From Magicicada septendecula (lineage: Eukaryota > Arthropoda > Insecta > Hemiptera > Cicadidae), in contig CM068373.1 of NCBI GenBank assembly GCA_034769895.1, positions 433,547,080 through 433,611,079 on the forward strand: DNA of 64,000 nt, written 5' to 3'. Positions 53,256-64,000 of this stretch are shown one piece after another. Made by a program: the position numbers and the translations under genes. The notes below the pieces were generated by a model that saw only the letters and a list, made by a program, of their open reading frames with translations, was not told the DNA's origin and searched no databases. How positions within the stretch are numbered: the first letter of the stretch is position 1; every line of letters starts with the position of its first letter.

Positions 53256-54180
53256 ACTTTGCTGTTAAATCGGGAGTAAGGCAGGGATGTCTTCTGTCCC
53301 CTATCTTGTTTATCATAGCGCTGGACAGCATGTCGCGAGAGGCAACAAATAGAAAACGGGGGATTCAATGGGGCTTAAATAGCGTTTGGAGGAACTGGAT
53401 TATGCGGATGAGCTGTGCCTTCTTGCAAAAAGCGTACGGGATATGGAAATTAAATTGAACGTTCTGAAAAAAGAAGCCAAACAAGTAGAATTAAAGATAA
53501 ATACAAAACGACCAAAGAAATGCGTATTAACCTTAGAAATAATTCTGATTTCATACTAGACGGAAGAGTTATAGAAAGGGTTAAGGAATTTTGCTATCTA
53601 GGTAGCATGGTTAGTCAAGGTGCCAATGGAGGTGCTCTTAGGGATGTGATAAGTCGTATAAATAAAGCAAAAGGAGCATTTGCACAGTTACGACCAGTAT
53701 GGAGATCACCCCATATACGCAGGGAGACAAAACTTAGAATATTTGACTTCTATGTCAAATCGGTGTTCTTTGTACGGATGTGAGACCTGGAAAGTGTCAA
53801 AGGACATCACCACAAGATTACAGACTTTCATAAACTATTGCCAGAAGTACATAATGAGAATTTGGTGGCCTGAGATCATCCCGAACAGAGATCTGTGGGA
53901 GGCCACAAGGCAGAGTACCATCCAACTACATATAAAGAGATGAAAACGGATCGGTCACACCCTGAGAAGACCATTAGAAAATATCGGTATACAGGCACTG
54001 AATTGGAATCCGCTAGGTAGCCGTAGACGTGTAAGACCGAGGAACCGTAAAAGAGGGCTATGGAAAGAGAGCTGGCTGGTGTCAACAAGACATGCAGGAA
54101 GGTGAAGGCTCTGGCAATGGATAGAACACGCTGGAAAAATTTCGACGAGGCCCTATGTTTTACCTAGAAATTTAAGGACT
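53240..54180 (+). pseudogene. Non-LTR reverse transcriptase remnant
   Basis: Starts within the palm (GVRQGCLLSPILF near 53272), continues through LDYADELCLLAKSV (a degenerate YADD box), then FILDGRVIERVKEFCYLGSMVS and INKAKGAFAQLRPVWRS. After a frame change near 53755 it gives SLYGCETWKVS and IMRIWWPEIIPN, and ends with a basic RRRVRPRNRKRG segment. Several frame breaks occur; the 5' two thirds of ORF2 are missing. The clade is not resolved. Confidence 0.8.
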
Positions 54181-54760
54181 TAAGTATAAGCATTAAGCAT
54201 TTCACGCGAATAAAATAATTAATGCATATATATATATATATATATATTGCAACGAATCACAGGATCATGATAGGCGGGGCAAGTTCATATATTACACAGA
54301 CAATGGACATTCATATTATATTGGTAGATGGTTAAGTTTGGTTGTTATCAATTGTATTTAGTAAGGTTAAGGATTTAGTTTAAAAAAAACTGTGCATTAT
54401 TATTTATGGTTATTCATGTACTGTGTTAGTGGAAATGTGCGCGCGTGCGCGAGTGGGAAACGTTTCCCGGGCGGTGCGTGAAGTATTATCGTTGTTTTGA
54501 CACTAGCTGAACTGAGACATGTGTATCGCTACAATCCCTATACCTGTCGGACTATTGTTTACGTTCATGTATATTATTAGTATGTAGGCAGTCATGCATG
54601 AGATACGAGTAGTCTGATTACCGCTATGCATGCTGTTACAAAGTAAATGCACTCTACTGCATGAAAAGTGCATGGTCACTTTACTAACCATGTGACTTCC
54701 ATCCACCAATAGAATGCTGACTGGTGGTTGGAAATTTTCTTAAGCCTGTCGTTACACAGG
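54181..54760. other. Non-coding interval after a TA run
   Basis: Begins with a TA run and then TGCAACGAATCACAGG, an LTR-like start, but no second LTR or TG/CA pair could be matched. No gene. Confidence 0.3.
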
Positions 54761-55215
54761 CAGTTCTTCTACGCCATCTACCGCGAACGGGTCGTGCACT
54801 CCTTGTACAAGAATTCTACCGCTTGCAAGGTGTTGTAAAGACTATTCGTCGATAGTGAAACGGGAAGGCTCAGAACTGTGTATGTAGTACATCTGCACGC
54901 AGGAGTGTTTAAACGCATTACGCGTATAATTACGACAGTTCTTCTACGCCATCTACCGCGAACGGAACGTGCACTCCTTGTACAAGAATTCTACCGCTTG
55001 CAAGGTGTTGTAAAGACTATTCGTCGTTAGTGAAACGGGAAGACTCAGAACTGTGTGTGTAGTACATTTGCACACATCAGTGTTTTAACGCATTGTGCGT
55101 AAAATTACAAGCAGTTCTTCACTGCTGCTACCGTGAACGGTACATACAATTCCTTGTACAAGATTATACCGCTTGCAAGGATTTGTTAAGACTTTTCGGG
55201 GATAGTAACGCGTGT
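54761..55215 (+). repeat. Tandem repeat of about 175 bp, three units
   Basis: Starts at 54761, 54935 and 55112 with CAGTTCTTC. Each unit has CACTCCTTGTACAAGAATTC (diverged in unit 3), CCGCTTGCAAGG and GTAAAGACT...CG blocks. It may lie inside a larger LTR or satellite unit. Confidence 0.85.
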
Positions 55216-55596
55216 GACGCATAACAATTGATTTTATATCTTTACACACGATATTAATATTGTAGTATTACGTGTGTAAGAAGTGAGTGTAACTGTATCA
55301 CTGTGCGAGAGTTTCCGCAGTGACAGTATCATTAATTGTTACGCAATAGTTCCATCAAGACGTTTCCGTGCTAGTGCAAGATTTCCTCATAGGGTGGTCT
55401 GCTGATCGCGGTAGACCTTGGTATTCGCGAGAACACTTGAAGAAGCCGGAGAGGTATAAGCTCAATATACCGTTATTGATTAAACTCACTGTCACCTGAG
55501 ATATTACTTGGTCTTAAACTCTATATAAGTTTTGCGAGTAATAAAATCCGTAGTACCGTTGTGTGTGCGAAGTGTCGGATTCATCGTGGGAATTGC

Positions 55597-55770
55597 AGGA
55601 CATCAGCCCAGCTGTTATAGGACATCAGCCCAGCTGTTACAGGACATCAGCCCAGCTGTTATTGGACATCAGCCCAGCTGTTATAGGACACCAGCCCAGC
55701 AGTTATAGGACACCAGCCCAGCTGTTATAGGACCAGCCCAGCTGTTACAGGACGCCAGCCCAGCTGTAAA
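55597..55770 (+). repeat. 22-bp minisatellite, eight units
   Basis: GGACATCAGCCCAGCTGTTA plus two bases, repeated eight times with small variants. It contains the CAGCTG palindrome in most units. Confidence 0.9.
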
Positions 55771-58144
55771 CGTTTCTGGTGAAACGTCTGTTATTTGTAA
55801 GCCACACCTGACGAACCATCTATACCGCAAAGACCGGCCCTTCTCTTCAACAACATCATCGTGGGAGTCTTCTTATGTAACGTATCACGTCTTGCGTATG
55901 AACATTATTTAACATTTTAAAAGAAAGACTCTATATCAAACATTACATTCTGTACATTTCAAATATACCATATAAACTATAACTTGTGTTTGTACAATAA
56001 ATAATCTTAAACCCTCCAATATAGACTTGTAATTTGAAATACACATACTATCATATCCTATGCGCCAATAATTTAGTAATTTGTGTTGTCGCAATATATA
56101 ACAGCACCAAATATTAACTATTTGGGGTTATATGTTTACCGCATACTGAAAGCATATTTAAATAAAAGTAACAGTCAAAACTCCATTTGAATGTAGCGCA
56201 TTGAAAATAATGCTGTGTAAAGCGACGCACACGTGGTCATTATGTAATCAGTTCGCTGTAGCAAGGAAGCGACCACACCCAAACTGTTAATTATTAATAT
56301 CTCGGAAACTAAGAAATTAAGGCGAAATCCAATGTAGCCAAAATGTTTGCCGAGATATTAATAATAACGTGTGCAAATTTGATGCAATACAATTAACAAA
56401 TGAAAGAGTTAATTAAAATAATTGAATAACTTCTGTAAAAATAGAGTTACAGTAATGAGATTTTAGTATGTTATAAAGATAATAATTTCTGACAGATTGT
56501 ATATTTTAGATTTCACACAACTTGGTTTGCAACCAAGTTATTGCAAAATTAAATAAGTACAGGATATCCGCAGCGACAAATTGGTTCCGCCGGATAATTA
56601 TATTAGATAATAATATTCAATTCTCCGTCTGTGGGAACCAGACTTCATTCTCACGGACCAAGGAAATTCTAAATTTTATGTGGTAGGGAGAGTGTGTCGA
56701 CCAATGAAATCATTTCACGCGAGCCCCGGCTAGTGCGGTGTTTTCTGGTTGAAACCTCACTCTTCTGTCAGTACTCACGAAGTTAAGACGTAGTCCTTCG
56801 ATCGTCTAGTAACCGAAGTGGTGAAGATCAACAAGAAGACTCTACGTGGTCAACACACACGCAATTACGAACACACTAACTACAGATCATCTGTATAGCT
56901 CGTGATTGTTGCGTAAAGGCGAGATACTCTTCAAGACATCAACCAAGCTTATTGTGTACTACCAGTTAGTCATAAGCACGCAAGAGATCCACCAGACTTC
57001 AAGACCAGACTTCAAGAATACAGCAGAGAGGCCGTCTAAATTATTGGTGAACAGCTGACGAGCAGAGCGACCACTCGAACGAAGCACACACACACACACG
57101 CTGACGTGCAACGTGCGAATCGACGAGGGACAGGAAGCAGTTCCAGCAGACAGCAGCAGACGTTAAAATCTTCACAAACAGCAAGGAAGCAGAGTGTTGC
57201 CGAATTTTGAACTCCACGACCGAATCCAGCAGTTCTAAGCAGATTACTTTCTCTAACCAAGGACTCGAATCGACGAGGGACAAATCGGGACGACATCCTC
57301 TTCAGTAACAGGAAAGCAAAATCCACTTATTTATTTTTCAGATCAAATTTTCTATTTTTTAATTAAAACATTGTAATTCAAATAATTCAGGTGCCAAACA
57401 AAAAGCAAAGACTGTAGTAATTAAAAAGTAAATTCGTTGTGATAATCTGTATAGCAGTTTAAGGCTTTAGTAAGTTATAGTTAAGAAATAGAAGTAGTAT
57501 AAAAGCGCTATACAAATCTTAACTGACAATCTAATCTTAGATCATACTGCAGTAGATCGGAAGTAGAATCACTAGAAATGAAATAACGTGAACTAGACTG
57601 TCACGTCTAATTTATTTTAATTAATTATTCTAATTAATTTCAGAGTTTTATATTTTGTTTCACGAACACTTAGATTCAATTTAATTAAATAAATTTAATT
57701 AAATTCAAATCAATTAATAAAGTAAAATTTAAATTGCAATTAACTCGCAAAAGAACGAGTTCAGTTTCTTTCAACTATTGATCAATCGAAAAACATCGAT
57801 TCATTGTTTAGACAGTAAGAAATTCATAGATAATAACCATTCTATTCTTGTGTGTTGTTGGTGTAATAAACAACGTTTTATTACCCCATATAACAGTGTT
57901 TTATTGTTGTACGATAAAGCCTACCAGTCTCACAAAACTCTCCCCCTTAAAAATAACTTATTTTGTGTGTTGTTGTAATAATTTGAGATTACTAGCTTGC
58001 GAACTTCAAATCCAAAATCCACACGCCCTAGTCGGAAGAATCTGCAAGATCAGACAGCAGGTGGGTACTCACACATTACACGACATAACAATAACGCATA
58101 TAGAAGAAGTGCGTGTAGTTATAATATATATATATATATATATA
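55771..58144. other. Non-coding interval
   Basis: No gene recognised. A less AT-rich segment at 56690-57330 carries a repeated GAATCGACGAGGGACA (57117 and 57268), with overlapping minus-strand frames that look fortuitous. It could be an untranslated exon or LTR leader. Confidence 0.4.
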
Positions 58145-58410
58145 TCGGTTCATAACATTATCCTACGTCTTCCGATCCCTAGTTTCCATTGGTCTCGATC
58201 TAACCAAAAGTCTTCTTCCAATTCCCGGTCTCTCAATCTCCAACTCAACCTAGGTCTTCCTCTTCGCCTACGACCATATGGTGTCCATCTCAAAATTTGC
58301 TTGGGGAGTCGATTATCCGGCATTCTTTGCACATGCCCAAACCATCTTAGCTCTTTTGTTATTACGTCGTCGACAATAGAGCACTGTACCTCCATTATCT
58401 CCCTGATTAA
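58145..58410 (-). pseudogene. LINE ORF2 C-terminal remnant
   Basis: The minus strand reads [20 protein letters not shown] then [11 protein letters not shown], the classic WxGHVxRMxxxRLPKxxL...GRPRxxW tail of insect ORF2 proteins. It ends beside a TA run. 5'-truncated. Confidence 0.75.
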
Positions 58411-58579
58411 TAAAATAATTAATACAAAAATAAATCTATTACTAAAAAATATGTATCGTTAAAACTCCAAACCTTAGTTAAACAAATATATTGCTAACAA
58501 ATAATAATAATAAAACATTACTCAGGATTGTAACCACAGGAGAAATCCTTCATTGCTTGAGTAGTGAGTATTACTATTT

Positions 58580-58690
58580 GCTTGACACTTTTATTATTAT
58601 TATTGTTGTTGTTATTAATTATTATTTTTATTATTATTATTATTTTTTTATTATTATTTTATTATTATTATTATTATTATTTTAGTAATA
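58580..58690. repeat. ATT/TTA low-complexity tract
   Basis: Mostly TTATTA trinucleotides with GTT interruptions. Confidence 0.85.
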
Positions 58691-58752
58691 TAATAAGATT
58701 TGGAGTTTTGTTGATATCTATTTATTAATGATAGATTTACCTATGTATTCAC

Positions 58753-58850
58753 TTTTGTTCGCCTGAAAACAACCTCTGATTCTATAGAGGTCGAAATGTT
58801 GTATTTCTTAATTTTAATTTACGATGCCTACTGTCCAATACCTTATAATA
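58753..58850 (+). repeat. CGACGTTTCGACCTC repeat, copy 2
   Basis: Plus strand GTTCGCCTGAAAACAACCTC then ATAGAGGTCGAAATG. Inverted relative of 53165-53255. Confidence 0.6.
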
Positions 58851-60048
58851 TGTAATCACTTCTCCAGTACAGAGTTTTACAATTTAAAGGATTCATATCT
58901 GTATGCTTGTCGTTTGGTGGCGCCTCTCTCCCGATCAGCCCATATGCCTCCCTCCTCTATAATTACTGTCAAACTAATCTACACACATTTATGACATTTT
59001 TCCATATACTTTAAATCTTTTTTTCTTTTATCATTTTCTGAACACATTCTGGTAGTGTTAGAATGAGTTTGAATGGTGTAAATAACTTTACAACCATAAA
59101 TGACTAGAGGACACAAATTGCCTGTTCCAATCGCAACACAAATACATATCAGTAGAAATTAAATAATTTAAAGTGTATCGTGGACGTCAATCTGTTTGGT
59201 TATTTGCAGTTGAAATGTTGTTTGCAGACCTACGACTCTGCGAACTTTGATAGTGGCACTAATTAATTCATTCTGTTGATTACTCCACTAATTAGAAAAC
59301 TCGTGTGAACACAGTTGTACTGTGTGACATTAAAGTTAGTGTATTGTCAAATACAGTAATGCAATGATTACAACACCGCTCTCACCGGTTAGACTAGTTC
59401 ATGGCAAGTGTGCAATGGTACACAAACACAATAGCTGCAAAGTGCAACTGTAGATTATATTAGTACTCTTGTTTCTCTTGCTTTGTATAAAGAATGCACA
59501 ATGAAACAAAATCAATTTTGTACATTTGCTGTTACTTGCTGTAATTACTGTACTTATGTGCCACCATAAATGTTTTTATTGAAACTGCTGTCACTTTTCA
59601 TCCTTAAATTGTATCATTTTATCATGTTTCTTAACATGTAAACAATCGCAGCGTTGAGATATTGTAATGAGCATTTTGAGCTTAACGAGGTTGTTATTGA
59701 TTTAATATCTAAGAACTTCTTGTTTTGTCACTTACCTGTATGTTAATTTCTAAATTGTAAATAGACGTGTGTTTTATACAAACAACACAGTCCTGCTTTA
59801 ACGTCTGATACTGTACATTTTACACCTTTACACCAACTCTTAAGGCTCTGCACTACGTCCGCATTGATTACCAGTTGACTAATTTTAATAATATCATCTA
59901 GTGGTTTCAGGTATTATCTTAAGAAACCTTCATATTGCACTGGATCAGGAATCCTATGGTTATCAGATTATATTGCCATTCAAGCATTTACTATCTTCGG
60001 TATTCATTAATGGTTCAGTTTTCAAAATTGTGCTCATGTCTTTGTAAT
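58851..60048. other. Non-coding interval
   Basis: AT-rich, no gene or element recognised. Confidence 0.4.
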
Positions 60049-60403
60049 TTAAAGGTTTTTAAAAATATATAAACAATTGGTACGATTTACAGTTCCTATT
60101 TATCTCTGACAGCTGTTTCAGCTTCTCAAGCTATTGTCGAAGAGATAAGTGAATAACTAAAACAAAGCATGTTAGGGTGGTGAAAATTTGTTTAGGACGT
60201 GTAACCTGACACGTGTGGGGAACTTTAAATTAAAGACCACACATGTCAGGATACACGACTTAAACAGATGTTCACCATCCTAACATCCTCTGTTTTAGTT
60301 GTTCACTGATCTCTTTGACAATAGCTTGAGAAGCTGAAAAAGCTGTCGGAGATAAATAAGAACTGTGAAACGTACCGAGTGTTCATATATTTTTAAAAAC
60401 CTT
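60049..60403. mobile_element. Foldback element (palindrome 3)
   Basis: Arms of roughly 165 bp start AAAGGTTTTTAAAAATATAT and contain CAGCTTCTCAAGCTATTGTC, ATGTTAGG(G/A)TGGTGAA and a GACA(C/T)GTGTGG block, converging near 60226. Arms differ at about one base in ten, so this is older than palindromes 1 and 2. No coding capacity. Confidence 0.8.
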
Positions 60404-61044
60404 TGTATCAATATCTTTCACCAAGTGCCCAACGAGTCATCAATTAATATCTTTATAATTTATCATAAAATTAGAATCCATATAATATTAAGGTGTATAT
60501 CAGTTGTCAAATTTATATTATATTCGTCGTATTGTAATCATCATTCTATACAAACATACAAGTATATTTACAATAATCGTTTATGCGACTTCAAACATTT
60601 CGTCTGTACATAGTGTTTATAAATGTAACCTACGTCAATAAATTTTTCTATTAACTGTGCGTATGAGTGTGAGTGTGTGTGTTTTGTGATTTACGTTAAA
60701 ATTATTACGATTTGATTTAAAGTTCTTTAATTTTCTTCTTTACAAAATTTAATAAATCGGATGAAATCTATACTTCCTTTAATTTATGTATTCGAAAGCT
60801 AAAATTCTTAATCACTACAGTCCACATACATATAGTTAAATGCATGATGAAGGAATATTACAACAGAACCTCTTGCAATGCGCAGCCAAAGTTGTTTACA
60901 TTATTTGTGTATGTTATAGGCAATTTTGTATATAAAGTTTTTAGGCAATTATAAAATTAAATTATCTTTTTCATCAATTATGAAAAACTGAAGAATAATT
61001 ATATACTTCCCAGACAAATTTATTATTAATATTAGACATATTAA
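60404..61044. other. Non-coding interval
   Basis: AT-rich with a short GT run near 60665-60685. The 82-codon frame at 60365-60613 has no domain. Confidence 0.4.
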
Positions 61045-62612
61045 TGACTCAGTAGCACCAGATGGTAACTGGGCGCGAAGCAATAAAGAGAAATCCCAGA
61101 CTTTTGCCGAACATTTGGTCAACGTTTTTCAACTTGAAGCCAGCAAGAACGTCTCTTTCGATGAAGAAGTACAAAGATATTTACACTCCCCGTTTCAACT
61201 GACTCTACCAATTAAGCCTTTTAAGGTTAACGAAATCAAATAAATAATCCTGTATAATTTGAAAAGTAAAAAGGCTCAAGGCATTGATTTGTTATCGGGG
61301 AAAAATTCTAAAGAAGCTGCCTCACAAAAGCGTTGTACTAATAACATGCATTGTCAATGCCATATTCAGACTTTAATACATTTTTCTTCTCTGGAAATCA
61401 GCTCAAGTAATCATGGTCTTAAAACCTGGTTAAAACCCTCAAGAACCCTCTTCTTATCGACCCATAAGCCTTCTACCTATACTTGGTAAGATCTTTGAGA
61501 AGCTGTTTGTAAAACGACTTATGCCAACAATTGTAAAAAACAACCTAATTCCGGATCACCATTTTGGCTTTCGAGAAAAGCACTCTACGGTAGATCAAAT
61601 ACACGGACTAACAAATTTTATCAATAAATCGTTGGAATCGAAGATGTTCTGCTTAGGTGTGTTTCTCGACGTTTCCCAGGCATTTGACAAAGTCTGGCAT
61701 CTTGGACTCTTATACAAAATACAGAAAAATGTGCCACATAATTGTTACCGTATTCTATATTCCTACTTAGTGGGCAGAGTGTTTCAAGTCAAGTACTCGG
61801 ATGCTACTTCTCCTCTATTACCAGTGGGGTCAGGTGTTCAGCAGGGTAGTGTCCCGGGTCCTCTGCTCTACCTCCTGTTTACCTCGGACTTACTGTCAGC
61901 CAGTGAAACCACTGTTGCTACCTACGCCGATGACACAGCAATCCTAGCGACACACTCCGACCCCTCAATAGCATCTCTTATACTACAAGAATCAGTAAAC
62001 AGCGTTCAGTTATGGACTGATAAATGGCGCATAAACATCAGTTCGTCCAAGTCAGTACACGTTACCTTCACCACACGTAAGGCAAACCTCCCTCCAGTAA
62101 CAATTAACGGGCAACCAATACCGCAAGCTGAAAGTGCTAAGTAATTTTGGATGCATCTGGATAGGAGACTAATGTGGAAAAAACATATAACATCTAAGAA
62201 GATTGAACTTAGTCACAAAGTCAGAAATATCTACTGGCTGATAGGCAGAAAATCACGGTTAAGTCTCGTCAACAAACTGTTAATTTATAAATCAGTTCTT
62301 AAACCGGTATGGACTTATGGTATTCAATTTTGTGGCACTGCTAGTACAAGTAATATTGAGATTATCCAGCGCTTTCAGTCCAAAACTTTAAGATCAATAG
62401 TCGACGCTCCATGGTTTGTGTCGAACAACTCTATACATCGTGACCTCAAAGTTCCAACCGTGAGAGAAAAAATCATGCGCCTCTGCAGGACTCACATCTC
62501 CAAATTAGATAAGCATCCAAACCACCTGGCAATTAATTTGTTAGATAACAGTGAAGATATTTATAGACTAAAACGACACAAACTGTTAGACTTTCCATTC
62601 AGGTTTAACTAA
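61045..62612 (+). pseudogene. Jockey-type ORF2 (reverse transcriptase and C-terminal region), broken
   Basis: An early segment to about 61460 is interrupted by stops, including a TAA in the segment before YRPISLLPILGKIFEKL. From 61521 the reverse transcriptase is open. It shows HHFGFREKHSTVDQI, motif A GVFLDVSQAFDKVW, the GVQQGSVPGPLLY loop, catalytic YADDTAI (near 61925) and WRINISSSKS. A TAA at 62142-62144 follows, and the same frame continues with the C-terminal domain (WKKHITSKK, YKSVLKPVWTYGIQFCG, REKIMRLCRTHI) to 62612. The N-terminal endonuclease is missing. The layout is that of Jockey/X-element ORF2. Not active. Confidence 0.88.
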
Positions 62613-62990
62613 TAATATATTCTCTGTATTATCTGTATTGTAATGTCTGTGATATCTGTTCTGTTCTGTATGCTTTGTATTCGTGTTAACATTAAGAATA
62701 TTAAGTGTTAATGTCAACCAGTATATGTGCTTTATGGGGCCAGTGTTTAATATTTGAACTTATTGTAACATTCCAGCAGCAAGTGGAGGTGATTTTTGTT
62801 CATTTGTTTACATGTTTGTGTCATTTGGTTTTGTAATTGTGTATCTCTGTAATCTATTAACAAAAACAAGAAGAGCTGTCAATGGTCGGCTCTCCATAAT
62901 CCTGTATGTGTGTTGTCAGTCAATTTGTTCAATGTTCGCTTAGTCGAAGAGATTACAAACCTCCAATAAATTGGAAAAAAAATAAAAATA
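61045..62990 (+). mobile_element. 5'-truncated Jockey-type non-LTR retrotransposon
   Basis: Begins abruptly inside ORF2 (VAPDGNWARSN, FAEHLVNVF) and ends in an A-rich 3' tail after a UTR of about 380 bp. A second truncated copy of the same 3' end is at 49840-50450. Confidence 0.85.
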
Positions 62991-63799
62991 AAATTTAACA
63001 GAAATATGTAATAAATATAAAAGTATGTAATTGGCTAATTTCTAAAAAATATACGAATATTCAATTGAAATATATAAAAGGAAAGGAAAAGTATCAAAGG
63101 AATAATTTTTATATTATTATTTCACAACTGAAATAATTAAATTTGAAAATAGTACATACGGACAATATGGATGGACAATATATTGTTTAAAATAAGAATG
63201 TGATTAGTTTACCACATCATATCTCTACAATAATTCTTTATTTCATACACTGCCGGTAACATATTCAATGTTAATATAAATATTAACATAAATTGCCAAA
63301 TTAACAGAGAGAACAAATATAATTATATAACGGAAATATAACACATTACGTTTATACATTTGGGAATTAGAAAGTGATGACACATTAAAATATTATTGAT
63401 AATAATAAATAGTGTATTCCATAACATTGTGGATAAACGGAAAGAATTCTGCTCTGTCAAACATAAGTGCGGTGTCCGAAGGAACTTAATCTGAGGAGAA
63501 GGCTAAGCTCTTCAAATTTGAGTTCTTTATTAGCTACAGATTTCTGCAGAATTTGATTTGTAAGGCAAAATTTTGGTGGTACCAATATTTGTTCTGTAAA
63601 TCATTTGTAGTTCTGCCTGAGAGTTGTAGAAATGTAGACGCAGTAAAAGTAGAGCCAGCTAGTTGACTAATCGCAAAAGATGTAGTTCGCGTGAAGTAAC
63701 TTAACTGCGAATCTATTATTCTGTCTTTGATGACACACAATAAATAATTGTATTTACAAAAAGAAACGATGAATTAAGAGCATTACTGAACGATCTTCT
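62991..63799. other. Non-coding interval
   Basis: AT-rich, no gene recognised. The 68-codon minus-strand frame at 63534-63740 has no domain. Confidence 0.4.
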
Positions 63800-64000
63800 A
63801 CCCCTTTCTCCCGGGCTAGCCGAGCAAGTCCAGCCTCTGAGTAAATGCCGCACTAAGGTACCTTCCAGACTGTTCAAGAGCACTTGTTGTAATTACGCAA
63901 ATTATGCTGCCACGCCGCCAAAAACATGAAAATTATCCTGAAACATCTGCGGACTATAAATTAGCGGTAGAGGCCGGCTTAGGAGTCAGTTACAGCGGAC
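63800..64000 (+). repeat. Promoter-bearing dispersed repeat, copy 3 (cut by window end)
   Basis: GCCGCACTAAGGTACCTTCC, TTCAAGAGCACTTG, ACTATAAATTAGCGG (TATA) and GAGTCAGTTACAGCGGA (initiator) line up with 634-860. The downstream part lies outside the window. Confidence 0.6.

Overview
The window is repeat-dominated eukaryotic DNA, most likely from an arthropod and probably an insect. Non-coding sequence is AT-rich. The mobile elements are BEL/Pao, Jockey-type and other non-LTR retrotransposons, mariners and a tRNA-derived SINE, and the best core promoters have a TATA box plus a TCAGT-type initiator. No conserved host protein gene was recognised. The species cannot be named from this sequence.

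The centrepiece is a nested pair of elements. A BEL/Pao LTR retrotransposon runs from 3625 to 34987. It has TG...CA LTRs at 3625-4098 and 34509-34987, a 5-bp target duplication AATAA, and gag-pol at 28644-33789. Its untranslated leader is interrupted by a 23.66-kb element at 4623-28285, bounded by AGTAGGGG...CCCCTACT and a 6-bp target duplication CGTTCT. That inserted element is a near-perfect giant palindrome with two arms of about 11.8 kb meeting near 16446.

Each palindrome arm, read from centre to tip, carries: a roughly 103-bp tandem array; fragments of a structural-protein-like gene; a TATA/Inr promoter overlaid by 36-bp repeats; a protein-primed family-B DNA polymerase gene; a partial duplicate of the polymerase 3' end; a virion-protein-like fragment; an inverted polymerase fragment; a minor-capsid-like fragment; two tandem copies of a 101-aa gene separated by 152-bp tandem repeats; several further repeat modules; and a GC-rich subterminal zone. 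Recognised genes point outward from the centre, except the inverted polymerase fragment. The polymerase is intact in the left arm (1185 aa) and broken in the right arm. The 6-bp target duplication, 5'-AG termini, polymerase type and capsid-like fragments resemble Polinton/Maverick/adintovirus-like elements, but no integrase, packaging ATPase or protease is visible. The centre is a 420-bp mini-palindrome whose ends copy the element's own termini, which suggests how the giant palindrome arose.

The right half (34988-64000) holds remnants: two decayed mariners (40855-41260 and 51252-52514), a DD41D-type mariner with clean TIRs (44742-46056), a SINE inserted in a LINE (43505-44150), Jockey copies (49840-50450 and 61045-62990), other non-LTR fragments, and three small foldback elements (42690-43150, 47276-47576, 60049-60403). 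Two of these foldbacks share a hammerhead-like CTGAnGA...GAAAC core. A promoter-bearing dispersed repeat occurs three times (634, 38660 and 63800).
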